From positions 186,001 through 250,000 of the forward strand of contig JAKSXM010000285.1 in the NCBI GenBank assembly GCA_022575985.1: 64,000 nucleotides of DNA, read 5' to 3'. The DNA is from Anagrus nilaparvatae. Taxonomy: Eukaryota > Arthropoda > Insecta > Hymenoptera > Mymaridae. The stretch's first letter is position 1. Each line of letters starts with the position of its first letter. Positions 22,293 to 32,827 of this stretch are shown here, in pieces. The notes below the pieces were generated by a model, which was given only the letters and a program-made list of their open reading frames with translations, was not told the origin of the DNA and made no database searches. The position numbers were made by a program, and so were the translations under genes.

Positions 22293-23478
22293 AGTAAATA
22301 CATAAATTATTTTATTTTGAGTTAATTATTTGCAGTGTTTAATTATTTACAATATGGGTTTAAAAAAAAATAATTACATCGAGTTAGATGAAGACGAATT
22401 GGCAACTGATGTAAGTGTTCTTAAATGGAGAAGAAAGGTATTTTGGGACAAATCAGTAATGTACTATGTTACTACCAAATTGGCAGTGCCTGTTTCTGAA
22501 TTAATTCAGAATTCATCTTATTCTGAAAATTTTATTATTGACAAAGAAAGTAAATTTGAATGGAAACTTGAAGTATCCTTAGAAACATGCTTAGCACATA
22601 GTATAAGTAATAATGATAAGAACTGCGAATTAAGATTTGATATTGATCCAAATAGTTCGAATGAAAATCTTTTTAAGCATTATAAAATGAGAACAGCTTA
22701 CATTAGTAATTTTGATTTTCAATTCGACAAAACAAGAAACTGTGAATTCCACTCTTCAAAGTACTTACTTCTTGAAAATTGTAATTTTCAGGACGACTGG
22801 AAAACTGAATACGTGAAAATAGTGTGCAATTTTTACATGGAAATTAATGAAAAATTCTTAAAAAATCCAGTTGAAGAAGTGGGTGAAAAAAGTTTGGAAA
22901 ATTTAAATCTAAATAAATAGCTGATGAAGAATATTTTGCAGAAAAATGGTGTGAGGAAATTTTGTGATGATGGCATAAAAAAGTGATTGTGGTGATATAA
23001 CACTAAAGGAAAAAATTACAAATTCTTTTGTTCAAAAATGTAAAAAAATTTTGTCATTCTTCTGGTTCAATTATGTTTTCATTTTATTATAAAAATCAAA
23101 ATACTATTTTCCTTGAATAAAAGAATAAAATTAAATTCAATAACCAACATTCATCAGTTGTTTTTATTATTGTTTTGAAATATACCTAAATTTTTATCTC
23201 ACTCAACTTTTATTTCTCATTTATTTAGTACTCGGTAAGTATGTTTAAGAAATTCCAACGAGCAAGTTGCAAATAGGTTCTTAATAAAAAACGTGGTTTA
23301 TAATGAAAAATGATTGGAGACTAAGGTGATTCATAAGATAACTAAAGAATTTATTTGTTATGATTCAAAAATTTTTAATTCCATAATTATTCATTTAAGA
23401 CAAGGTTAAAATTTAAAGTAAAATTTTGGCTTAAATCAAAATAAATTTTTATAAATTCTTTGTTTACCGCAAATTTTA
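22293..23478 (+). repeat. Duplicated unit C (short)
   Basis: Similarity to units A and B runs from GTAAATAC at 22295 to about 23478, where the shared 3.7-kb tail of A and B is absent. Its 3' part is the source-like partner of the inverted copy at 14528-15190. Confidence 0.6.
22354..22920 (+). CDS. Orphan protein, three-copy family, copy C (188 aa)
   Basis: An intact frame from ATG to TAG, closest to copy A over the first 190 nt (only a few changes) and then diverging. It has a five-residue in-frame insertion in the variable middle (ETCLAHSISNND region). The C-terminal part from FQDDWKTEY onward is again nearly the same as in A. The mixture of near-identity and divergence suggests gene conversion or uneven selection. 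No signal peptide, membrane segment or recognised domain. AATAAA follows at 23116. The downstream exon-like segment has lost its acceptor. Confidence 0.6.
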   Translation: MGLKKNNYIELDEDELATDVSVLKWRRKVFWDKSVMYYVTTKLAVPVSELIQNSSYSENFIIDKESKFEWKLEVSLETCLAHSISNNDKNCELRFDIDPNSSNENLFKHYKMRTAYISNFDFQFDKTRNCEFHSSKYLLLENCNFQDDWKTEYVKIVCNFYMEINEKFLKNPVEEVGEKSLENLNLNK

Positions 23479-23649
23479 TGTACCTACTTTAAATTTTTTA
23501 TTTTTTTACTTTAGTTGCTAATAATATATTATGGAAGATCCTTAAAAAAAAGATTTTTTACCATTTTTAGAGCTAGCAATCGATAATTAGACAAAATAAT
23601 ATTTAAAAAAAATAACAATGACAATTATTTTCATTGTAAACTTCTAGAG

Positions 23650-24860
23650 AATTTCTCAATTTTTCTATTTAATTTAATTTTATGGTCTGAATTTTTATTT
23701 TTAACAATTATTAAATTTTTTTTCTGTGTCTTTAGCAAATATATAAAGTTACAGATTTGTTTGTCAATTTCCAATACTTAAAAATAAACCTCAATGCCAA
23801 CTTTTACCTCCAAAGTTAAATTCTTGATTTTTGGCAATCATTTTTATTAAAAAAATTTTTCTCACTTTTTTTATTTTTTCTCACGAAATTTTATTTATCT
23901 ATGAAAAATTTTATCGTATTAAACGCCTATATATATCATTTTCCACAGAATCCGATTCTGATATCCAAAAATTAATTTGTTTATAATTATTTAAAAAAAA
24001 ACTAAATTTTCTTGAGGTTCAAATATTAAATATTCCTCAATATTTTATTTTAACCGCGCATGTTCGAAAAATTTCAAAAATTACTAGTTATTCAAATTTT
24101 CTAAGTTCCCGCAAACAAAGGAAGACTGCTAAATTTGGCAAACCAAATTACCATCTATAAGTATGAATGGTTTTAATATGTTAAAAAAACTCTGTTTATT
24201 CCGCAATGAGCCTTTTGGACTTAAGAAAACAGCTAAAACATCTCTCATTTTTTAGTGTAAGTGTCTAACTCACTCATCGCGGTACCCAATTAACCAATCG
24301 ACAATTTTGCCGCAAAATTACTAAATTTTAATTTGCTATTATTCTAAATAAATAGCTGATGAAGAATATTTTTGAGGAAAATGGTGTGATGAAATTTTGT
24401 GATGGTATATAAATGAATACGGTGATAGTTAAATTTCAATAAAACAAAATATTCAAAAGAAACTTCTAAATTCTATTTTTTTAAAATATGAAAAAATGTG
24501 TTATTCTTCTGGTTCGATTAAGTTTGTAATTTAAATAACAATAAATTTTTTGCAGTAAAAGAATAAAATTAAATTCAATGAAAAAATTCCTGTTGTTTAT
24601 ATTATTGTTTTTTAGTGCTTGTAATTTTATTGTCAACATACAAATATATAATTTTTATCTTACTCAATTTTTATGTCTCTTTTATATACTTATATAACTA
24701 TATTTGATTTAAAAATTTTTAAATTCCATAATTATTTATTTAACTCAAAATTAAAATTTAAAGTAAAAAGGAAGATAAATTTTTATAAATTCACTTTTTG
24801 CCTCTATATTCCCAGCTCTTTTATCGTATAAAATCATAAAGTTAATATTTTAGTTAATTT
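23650..24860. repeat. Right arm of large inverted duplication
   Basis: The reverse complement of 11528-12720. It contains an FB1 fragment (about 24060-24330) and a decayed orphan-gene tail (AAATAAATAGCTGATGAAG near 24347). It has no intact frame of note. Confidence 0.65.
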
Positions 24861-24899
24861 ATTTTCGTTTTTTTACTTTAATTTACAAGAAACGAAGCA

Positions 24900-25135
24900 T
24901 TTTTAAATAATTATTTTTGTATATATTATATATAGCGCTCAAAGTGCGAATATGTAAAAAAAATAAGAGATTCAGCAAATATCCTGGAAATTTGGCTAAT
25001 TTTTGGTCTAAAATAAGGGTAGGGATGATATTGAGGTTAAATGCGATGAAAATTTCAAAATTTGTGCCCCCGCTAACCCCTAGGTACAGTTTATATGCCA
25101 AAAAATTAAATTTAAAGCAATAATTTAAAAGCGAT
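24900..25135 (+). repeat. Dispersed repeat, copy of 60290-60500
   Basis: From GCTCAAAGTGCGAATATG onward about 200 bp match 60297-60500 closely in direct orientation, including GTGCCCCCGCTAAC and TTTATATGCCAAAAAATTAA. Short frames on both strands are shared only because the DNA is repeated. No gene. Confidence 0.7.
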
Positions 25136-26550
25136 TTAACCCCATATATATGACCAAAAAATTGGCCAATTTTTGAGAAAAATTATCAAATATTTCAAAC
25201 CGTTTTTAGGAATGTTTTATCAACTTTACATACTTGGAAGCCTCAAATTTGTGATTAGCCCGCCAAGTAACCTATTATAACCAGCTTAAATTTTTATTAA
25301 TAACTCTGGGACCTCGAAATTCGTGATTAGTGACCCAAAAAAGTTATAGGGGAAAAAACCTCATTAGTGGAGATAAAATCACACCCCCCCCCCCCCCCGT
25401 GATTTGACTGAAGTATGGTAACTAAATTATTAAATCCAAAATTTAGGCTCAGAATTTAAACAAAAAATTGGTATTTTTTCAAAAAAATTCTTGAAGTTTG
25501 GAGTATACTTAGGGCAAAACTTGCGCCACAATCGCAAAATTCAAAATGTTAGCTTTTCAATAATACAGTGACCATATTCAGAAAAGTATATATATATTTT
25601 GAGGGTAATAAATAATAATAGGGTCAAGGATGGGGTGGTGGACATTTTCAATTTTTAATATTTATTTAATTGCTGGAACTTTTGCTACTCATTTAATTAT
25701 TTTCGTTTTCATTTTTATTATAAAATAAAAAAATTTTTTTAAATAGAAAAGCGCCCTTATCTGTCCAGTGCCCCCCACCCCCCACATTCGCCTGAAAATG
25801 CCTGACTTTCCTGGTAAATAAAAAAAAGAATATAGTATTTTCTAATGTAATAATTTTTGAAATAACATAATGAACATAATTCTTGAGGAATAAAAGGTTA
25901 TTTGTAAGTAACGTTAAATATTTTAATTTTAAATAGAGCTTTAATAAATAAAACCTATAATACCAGGGTTTTGGACTAAAAAATGTATAAGTTTATGGAC
26001 ACCAAAAACTACTCAACCGATTAATTTTCCCTTTTCACAGTTGCTTAAACAACATATTTACCAGGGATTGACGTATCGTTTTTTTTTTTATAACTGCCCC
26101 AAAAAATTTTTAGGACCGATTACAAAAAAAAAAATAGGGCACTTTTTTGACTTTTTTTATTTTTACCGCCACAGCGTGAAAAATGAAAATTTTTGAAAAT
26201 ACTTTACGTTGATCCCTAGCTTTAAGCCTTAAGAAAAATAATATATATTTTTTTTTTTTTCAGATGATCCTAAGTTGGGTTATGCTGCACGGCGCAATTC
26301 ACCTTTTTTTTAGTGCCTCTCAATAATCTCCCGTACACGGGCATGACGTCATACAAAAAAAAAAAAAAAAAAAATATTTTTGTATTCTTAAATATATTTT
26401 AAATAAATAAAAAAAATTTCATTTCATTACCTGTAACCGTTCTTTTTCTATATCCCCTTAAAAATCGCTCGAAATTTGAGCGCCGTACCCGTAGATCCCC
26501 CTTAAAGCTAACCAAAGATGAAATCTAAGATTTGCTATAAATATTTATTT
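25136..26550. other. No gene seen; simple repeats
   Basis: Contains fragments of the array family seen near 59760-60300 (ATTAGTGACCCAAAAA at about 25338), a run of 15 C at 25384-25398 and an A run at about 26357-26375 that could be a retroposon tail. No conserved frame. Confidence 0.45.
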
Positions 26551-27884
26551 TTGATTTAAAAAAAATATAATATATATATTACTCATTTCAACAAAAAATA
26601 TTCTTTTGTTTTTATTTTCTTTTCAAATAGTTTCCTGAAAACTATTAATTATTTGAAACCAATTCAAACTGCAAGCTTAAAAGACTCGAATTCCAAATAC
26701 TCTAAGACACCATAAGATACATCGATAGTAACTACTTAGCATAAATAAGCCAACTTATGGATAAATATCTAAGGAAAAAATTGGAAAATTAAAATTTATT
26801 TAGCAGATTCGGATTTTGCATACTCGAAATCTGCATAAGATATAGAAAATAATTTGTTGTTTAATCTAGAAGATTTGGCAGATATTCCCGAAAATCGGCC
26901 ATTATCAGGCCATTTTGGTCCAATTTCTTGGTCAAAAATTTGAATTTAAAAATTTAGTTTGAAGTTGGAATCTGTATATAAACCTATAAAGTATTCTAAG
27001 TTTTTAAATAAAGTTTAACTACTTAGTCCATATATATTCATATTGTTACTAACCACTTATTCATATTGTTATATAATTTAATTTATTATCTTAACACTAA
27101 GTTTTAAATCCAATTCTTTCATGTCAAAATTAATGAATTTCTTATAATAACAATGTATGAGGCAGGAAACACTTGAGCCTCACTGATGATTCTATCAGGT
27201 GATTCCGAGATAAAACATTGTTATCAAAAACATTTTACTATGATTTAGTAAGCATTTTGGAGCGTTAATTAAATTAAGAGTTTGAATTATCGACCTTGAG
27301 GAACAATACCAGCCCTAAAGAGATAATTCTTTATGAATTTTTATTTTTTTTTTTTAATTTTATTATTTTTAATGTATGTAACTTTTATCAAACATCAATT
27401 GACCCCGAAAATTTTTGAATAAAAATTACTCATACATGCTCGAGTGAAGAATATTCTAAACCGCGAAATAATTAACTGGTTCCTGGAAGGGGTAAACAAA
27501 TTTTTATTAATGATTTGTTTGTATGTGAGTGAATTTTGACACGCTCAGATGCTAAAAACCCGATTTTTAAAAAAGTCCGTATTGTGTGTATTTTTGGGGA
27601 TCTTATTACGGATTGAAACAAAATTTTAGTCTTAAAAAGTACGGAAGCTACCCTTTTTTTATTCCTAATTTTTTTTATTAAAGCTTTAGATTCCAAAAAT
27701 TTTATTAAACTCGGTTTTTCGTATCCGATATCTGAAAGTTTGAAAATTTTAGTCTTATCATTTTTATAGTAAAAAAATACAAAAATAATATCCCTTTCTT
27801 TTTCTACGAGAGTTCTAATTTAAGGAAATTTGTTAAAATCATAGAAGGTTAAAACATTACTTATTTTTTTCTTTTTGTTCGTGC
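26551..27884. other. No feature seen before the DIRS element
   Basis: AT-rich sequence with no frame of gene length on either strand and no match elsewhere in the window that I noticed. It may be unique intergenic DNA. Confidence 0.4.
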
Positions 27885-27941
27885 AATTGGAAATTAAACG
27901 AACTTACCTGTAAGTGAAGTTCAATTGAAATTATATGAGTA

Positions 27942-28074
27942 ATACTTGTTCGAAGATATCTATATTACTTGTAGTACTGTCCCTTGGTCGCTAGATGACG
28001 CCACTCTTCAGAGCTTGTTTTTTGAAAAAGCGAGAGCCCCGCCAGCCTCCGCGCTTGTCGACTTCTCTTCAATT
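27942..28074. repeat. DIRS inverted terminal repeat (3' side of element)
   Basis: 133 bp beginning ATACTTGTTCGAAGATATCT and running to CTTCTCTTCAATT, the reverse complement of 32695-32827. The short open frames here (for example starting MFEDIYITC) appear at both ends and are consequences of the repeat, not genes. Confidence 0.9.
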
Positions 28075-28178
28075 AGTTCAGAGCAGCTGATTATATTTTA
28101 TAGAGGGATGGGTTATCAGAAAGTTAATTTCTGCTATTTTATCAATGTAAATAATAAAGTATCTTTTTTGGGGTGGGA

Positions 28179-28303
28179 ATATAGATATCTTCGAACAAGT
28201 ATTACTCATATAATTTCAATTGAACTTCACTTACAGGTAAGTTCGTTTAATTTCCAATTATACTTCGTACATACTTGTTCGAAGATATCTATATTACTTG
28301 TAG
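28179..28303. repeat. DIRS internal complementary region
   Basis: The first part (28179-28259) is the complement of the outer tip at 27885-27966. The second part (28257-28303) matches the complement of the outer tip at 32795-32841. They meet at ATT (28257-28259). In DIRS-1 this region templates joining of the two ends into a circle. It lies between the recombinase stop and the 3' terminal repeat, its usual place. Confidence 0.85.
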
Positions 28304-28446
28304 ATGTTTACGTAGGACTTAGATATACTTTGGACTGGTAACATGAAATTACAATAAGTTTTACATTTAAATAACTTAAAGAAAATTTTACACTTACTCC
28401 TAGTAATACTTGTAGCTACTATGTAATTTTTATCACTTTATCTTAA

Positions 28447-29480
28447 TTAATTTATTACTTGTAGTGCCACTTCAGCAAAATTTTGGTTATCTAAAGGTCT
28501 ATTGTAGAATTTACAGAAGGTTTTAGAGTTGTCAGCCCAACCTGCTGCTTTTCTTATTAAGTTAATGTCTGCACCCCTTCGTAGAGCTTTGGAAGTGGAT
28601 GAATGCCTGGTACTGTGAGCGGTATAAGAATCATCTATTCCAGCCTTATTTAATACATTCCTTATCCACCTACTGATGGTTTGTGTAGAAGCTGGTTTAT
28701 ATGGTTTTTTGCTCGTCAAAAGTAGTTCTTTATATTGACCTCTTATCTCTCTTGTTCTCTCGATGTAGTGAATTATTGTTTTTGCTACACAATTCTCTGG
28801 ATTATCAACGAAGAAGGGTAACAGAGCAGAAGGTTGAGCCGCACCAGGCTTTGATGTCTTTATTAGTGCATTAATTTTTATATTCACTCCCCTGCTTGTA
28901 ATAGAAATATTATCTAGGTTAATCAAACTCATAGATTGCAGCCTATAGCCTGTAGCCAAAGCCAGCAGCATAGCAAGTTTTTCAGACAGTTTAGGTAAGT
29001 CTAGTGATTCTAGCGGATACCATTGTTTCATCAACTGTAATACTATATCAGGATCCCAAGTTTCCTGATATTTTGGAGTCGCTGGCCTAAGTCTGAATAC
29101 ACCTTTAAAGAATCTATTAATGTCTTTTTGAGCTGGCAGGTCCTTATATGTGATAAAAGATATTGCTGATCTCATTGTGTTAAGAGTTCCATAAGCAGCA
29201 CCCTGGTCAAATTTTCTTGTCAGGCAGTCTAACAGCGTTACCACTGAGGGATCAAATGGATCTTTTCCTTGTTCCTCGCAGTAATCTAACCAATATTTTA
29301 ATGCTGTATTATATTGCTTATTGGTGGAATCCGCTAGTGAATTTAACATAATCTTAATTGTACTGTCTTGGAATCCCTTTAATTTTTGTGCTTGCCAGAA
29401 AGCACTGCTGCAGTTATGCTTAGTTGACTGGCCAGGGGATGTACTCTCTTCCTGCAAGGAGAAATCAGGAGATTTTTATC
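28447..29480 (-). CDS. DIRS tyrosine recombinase (YR)
   Basis: Integrates the circular DNA copy of the element by site-specific recombination. Numbering from the TTG at 29457 (336 codons): catalytic Arg at 172 (ATGYRLQS), the H-x-x-R box at 281-284 (HSTRHSSTS), Trp at 307 (AAGWADNS) and the nucleophile Tyr at 318 (KFYNRP). The set is complete. The frame overlaps the end of the RT frame by 79 nt or more and has no ATG near its 5' end; it opens just after a TAA at about 29481. The TTG lies within TTTCTCCTTGCAG|GAAGAG, a good splice-acceptor look-alike, so expression may need splicing or frameshifting. The product matches the DIRS YR family, which differs from retroviral integrases. Confidence 0.9.
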
Positions 29481-31424
29481 TGGTGTGAAAGTTATTATTT
29501 CTGTGACTGCCAGCCTTTTAAAGTCTGGGAACCATACTTGGGTAGTCCACGAGGGTACTACTAGTATACCAGAGCTCCCTTCCTCTCTTATCTTTTTAAG
29601 AACCTTGGGAATTAATGAAAAAGGGGGGAAGGCATACCAGAAAAACTGTTTCCAGTTAATTGTGAAAGCATTGATCGCCTGAGCCTTAGAGTCTCTCTCC
29701 CACGAACAAAATTTTTTACATTTTGAATTATCTTTTGTAGCGAAGAGATCTATTTGGGGTTTTCCAAATTTATTTGAAATTATTTGAAAGGCCTGTTCTG
29801 ATAGTTCCCATTCTGTGTCTAGGTTATGGATTCTAGATGGAAAATCTGCTGGATTACTTTTTGAGGCTATATATTCCGCAAAAATCCATAACTTTCTTTC
29901 TATACACCATTCCCAGATCTCTTTTGTAATTTTATTCAATTCCCATGATTTAGTACCACCCATCTTATTTATATATGCAAGAGCAGTTACGTTATCAATT
30001 CTTAGGATAATTTGTTTATTATAAAGGTCCTTTGCGAAAAATTTTAAAGCCAAGAAAGCTGCTTTTAGTTCTAGAAAATTGATATGAGCTTTGGAGTCTG
30101 TAAGAGACCAGGGTTCACCTAACTCAGTCCCTTTGCTAACTGCACCCCAGCCAGTTATCGAGGCATCTGAGAAGATTTCTAAGTCAAAAGTCATAGATCT
30201 TATCTTGTTAGATGAGTCATTAATGTTTGATAGCCACCATTGTAATTCCTCAATCTCTAATTTGGATAAATCAACTTGATATTGTATATTAAAGTTGCTT
30301 TTTATAAGTGAGACCTGCTTCAGCCTCTCTAAATTTTTAACGTAAAGCCAAGAATATGCAACAGCTGGACAGGCTGCCACTAGGACTCCCACTAATTCCT
30401 CTAATTTTTCTAATTTTATTTTATTTTTATTTAGCACTGACCTAATCATCTTTTGAATTTTACTGATTTTTTCCTTTGGCAATTTAATTAGCATATTTTT
30501 GGAGTCTAAGACAAAACCCAAGAATTTACAAATCTTTGAAGGTGTTAGTGAGCTTTTTTCTAAATTGACTATAAAGCCTAAGAAGCAAAGAAATTGAATT
30601 AAAAATTTAGTGTTACTGGTACACTCTTGTATTGTAGCTCCAAATATGAGGAAATCATCGAGATAGACTATTATTCTAAATCCTAATTTTCTAAGGAATT
30701 CTATTACCGGTTTTAGAAGCTTAGTAAAGACAAAAGGGCTTGAACTCAGGCCAAACGGAAGAGCCGTAAACTGGAATGTTTTATTGTTAAACCTGAACCT
30801 TAAAAATTTTTTATAAGAAGGACAAATGGGTACCGATAAATATGCATCTTTAAGATCTACTCTACACATATAATCATCTGAATCAATCAAATTTAAGGCG
30901 GAGCGGATATCCTCAAGCTTAAAGTGTTCTGTATGCACAAATTTATTAAAATTTTTTAGGTTTAAAATGAAGCGGTTTGTACCGTCTGGTTTAAGTACTA
31001 TAAAGTAAGAGGATAAAAATTGATCTGTGGACTCATTTGTTTCCTCTATTGCCCCCATATTTTCCATGTTCTTAATACAGACTTGAATATTTATTGTTTC
31101 ATTGTTAGAGAAAGATAATTGTGGGGGAGGCTTTGTCTGCCTTATCAAAGATAAGAGAGGTATTTGGTATCCCTTAACGATACTTAGGATAAAAGGATCA
31201 CTTGTAATAAGAGACCAGTGTTGAAAAAATAATCTTATTCTTCCTGCTGTATTTACCTTATTATTTATCTTCTGCTGGACCTCTGTGGTTGAGACTGCGT
31301 GTAATTTCGTTTTGCTGGATAGTCCCTTGTTGAGTTGCTCCTGGAGGTAGTCTGCTTGTGTGATCTTTGTCTGAAGTTCTCTTGTGCTACCTCTGCAAGA
31401 GAACCTCTCCAGTTTAAACGAGGA
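29379..31424 (-). CDS. DIRS reverse transcriptase - RNase H - C-terminal domain
   Basis: Copies the element RNA to DNA and degrades the RNA strand. The frame is open from 31424 but has no ATG there; a TTG at 31148 is only the first alternative start and lies inside conserved sequence, since ITSDPFILSIVKGYQIP upstream of it is typical of the family. Counting from that TTG: RT motif A VDLKDAYLSVPI (98-109), motif B LPFGLSSSPF (130-139), motif C YLDD (162-165); RNase H acidic residues D328, E360, D385 and D435; then a region with IDLFATKDN and YAFPPFSLI (about 466-513), which in DIRS elements follows RNase H and has been compared with methyltransferases. The frame overlaps the Gag end by 160 nt in the -1 frame. 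All key residues are present. Confidence 0.9.
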   Translation of the reverse strand, partial: SSFKLERFSCRGSTRELQTKITQADYLQEQLNKGLSSKTKLHAVSTTEVQQKINNKVNTAGRIRLFFQHWSLITSDPFILSIVKGYQIPLLSLIRQTKPPPQLSFSNNETINIQVCIKNMENMGAIEETNESTDQFLSSYFIVLKPDGTNRFILNLKNFNKFVHTEHFKLEDIRSALNLIDSDDYMCRVDLKDAYLSVPICPSYKKFLRFRFNNKTFQFTALPFGLSSSPFVFTKLLKPVIEFLRKLGFRIIVYLDDFLIFGATIQECTSNTKFLIQFLCFLGFIVNLEKSSLTPSKICKFLGFVLDSKNMLIKLPKEKISKIQKMIRSVLNKNKIKLEKLEELVGVLVAACPAVAYSWLYVKNLERLKQVSLIKSNFNIQYQVDLSKLEIEELQWWLSNINDSSNKIRSMTFDLEIFSDASITGWGAVSKGTELGEPWSLTDSKAHINFLELKAAFLALKFFAKDLYNKQIILRIDNVTALAYINKMGGTKSWELNKITKEIWEWCIERKLWIFAEYIASKSNPADFPSRIHNLDTEWELSEQAFQIISNKFGKPQIDLFATKDNSKCKKFCSWERDSKAQAINAFTINWKQFFWYAFPPFSLIPKVLKKIREEGSSGILVVPSWTTQVWFPDFKRLAVTEIITFTPDKNLLISPCRKRVHPLASQLSITAAVLSGKHKN

Positions 31425-32669
31425 TTATTGTAATTATTGAAGTTTTGGTACGGGTGATGTCTTACATTCTTTCTTGGACCGTATTGTGAGTTATTCTTCG
31501 GTTGTTGAATGTTATTATTATTTTTGAGAGGTTTCTTTTTCATTTCCTTACTGATTTTTTCTATTTCTCTTGTTGTGGTGACCTTTGATCCTATATTATC
31601 GCCAAAGAGATTGTCTGTTGGTACAGCCTCTGATAGCATTTTTTTCATACTATCATCATAAGCTCCTGTGAGGAAAACCTTCCTAGTTTCAGAAAGTGCA
31701 TGAAATAGATACGATGCTTCCTTTACTACATCTGCCAACTTTTTAAGTGCCATTGCTTTTTCTGTTGGTTCTGGTTCATCCTTCATAAAAATATCCAAGA
31801 TTACAGTTGCAGCGTTTATAATCATACCAGCTGAATTCTGGTGTTCAACGAAGTAACCGTCTCTCTTTTTTGCTGTTTTGCTGATACCTACGTTAATAAC
31901 ATCATTTAGAGCTGGGGCAGCAAGGAAGGGTTCTTGTAGATTTTCTTTTAGCAAAAGTTTTCTTTCATTTGCATCTGTCGATCCTTTTCTTGTCCAGAAA
32001 TGGATCCTCTTCTTCATCTCCTCTCTTATGGATGGCCCAGTTGGTGCTTGTGCATTTGGGTCGTCACCAAACAGCAGTCTTAAATCATCTTCAATATCTA
32101 CCTCCTGAAAGAACTCGAATGGTGTGTCTTCTTGATGTTCCTCTTCCTCCCAATTCTCTTGCTGCAAATTTTCATTATATTGTCTAAGAAGCTCTTCATC
32201 TACTACCTCTACTTCATAGTTCTCCTCATTTTGATTTTCCATTATGTAACCTGTCATCATAAAAATGCAACTGTTATTGACCAGAAACTTCTCAAGTTAA
32301 TAAAATTTATGCAAAATATTTTTACAATATTTTATTTTTGCATATTTAAGTCTAATATATTACCACTACTAATCTCTAGTATTAGCTTTGGGTATATAAG
32401 GCTACACTATCTAATCTCTTGTATTAGCTTTAGTGTGCAATTTTACAATTCTACGAATCGCAACTATTTTTCCTGTTTCTACCTGTTGCGCGTCGGTTTA
32501 TTCTAACCTGAAAAATAAGGGAAAAAACTATTTCTAATATTAATTTATTATATTTACCTAATATATCATCATTTGGATCGGCTTCGGGGGGCTCCGGGTT
32601 CTGAATCCTCTCCAGGATTGCGTTCCTTTGGTTGTCCAGGACTCTGAGCCTGCGTTGTAAATCTTCCAT
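31265..32669 (-). CDS. DIRS Gag-like protein, two exons predicted (365 aa)
   Basis: Structural protein thought to package the element RNA. I predict exon 1 at 32669-32558 (ATG, 37 codons plus one base, MEDLQRRLRVLDNQRN..., coiled-coil-like) and exon 2 at 32250-31265, joined in frame as ...DDILG|YIMENQ. The intron (32557-32251, 307 nt) starts GTAAAT and ends ATGACAG. Without splicing, exon 2 could start from ATG at about 32242. The exon 2 protein has an acidic N-terminal stretch (EENWEEEEHQED-type), a central helical part and a basic tail (RKNVRHHPYQ, ending QPQRSSRR). No CCHC zinc knuckle is present, as is usual for DIRS Gag. The intron is an inference from frame and splice consensus. Confidence 0.75.
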
Positions 32670-32694
32670 CTTGCGTCTTCGAGCGCCAAAAAAC

Positions 32695-32827
32695 AATTGA
32701 AGAGAAGTCGACAAGCGCGGAGGCTGGCGGGGCTCTCGCTTTTTCAAAAAACAAGCTCTGAAGAGTGGCGTCATCTAGCGACCAAGGGACAGTACTACAA
32801 GTAATATAGATATCTTCGAACAAGTAT
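32695..32827. repeat. DIRS inverted terminal repeat (5' side of element)
   Basis: The reverse complement of 27942-28074 with no difference that I can see over 133 bp. The promoter of the element should lie here or in the outer tip, because the first ATG of Gag follows 26 nt inside it. Confidence 0.9.

Noticed and set aside
24578..24700. Small frame starting MKKFLLFILLFF, resembling a signal peptide
   Set aside because: It falls in decayed 3' flank of the orphan family; the frame is not kept in copies A, B or C and the hydrophobic look comes from T-rich DNA.
27946..28341. Open frame starting MFEDIYITC, repeated on the other strand at 32569-32823
   Set aside because: It lies in the DIRS terminal repeats and exists twice only because they are inverted copies; it crosses the internal complementary region and has no protein motif.
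32558..32669. Idea that Gag, Pol and YR all share exon 1 through alternative splicing from one donor
   Set aside because: The donor is phase 1; joining it to the acceptor-like sites near 31395 or 29455 gives the Gag frame or a third frame, not Pol or YR.
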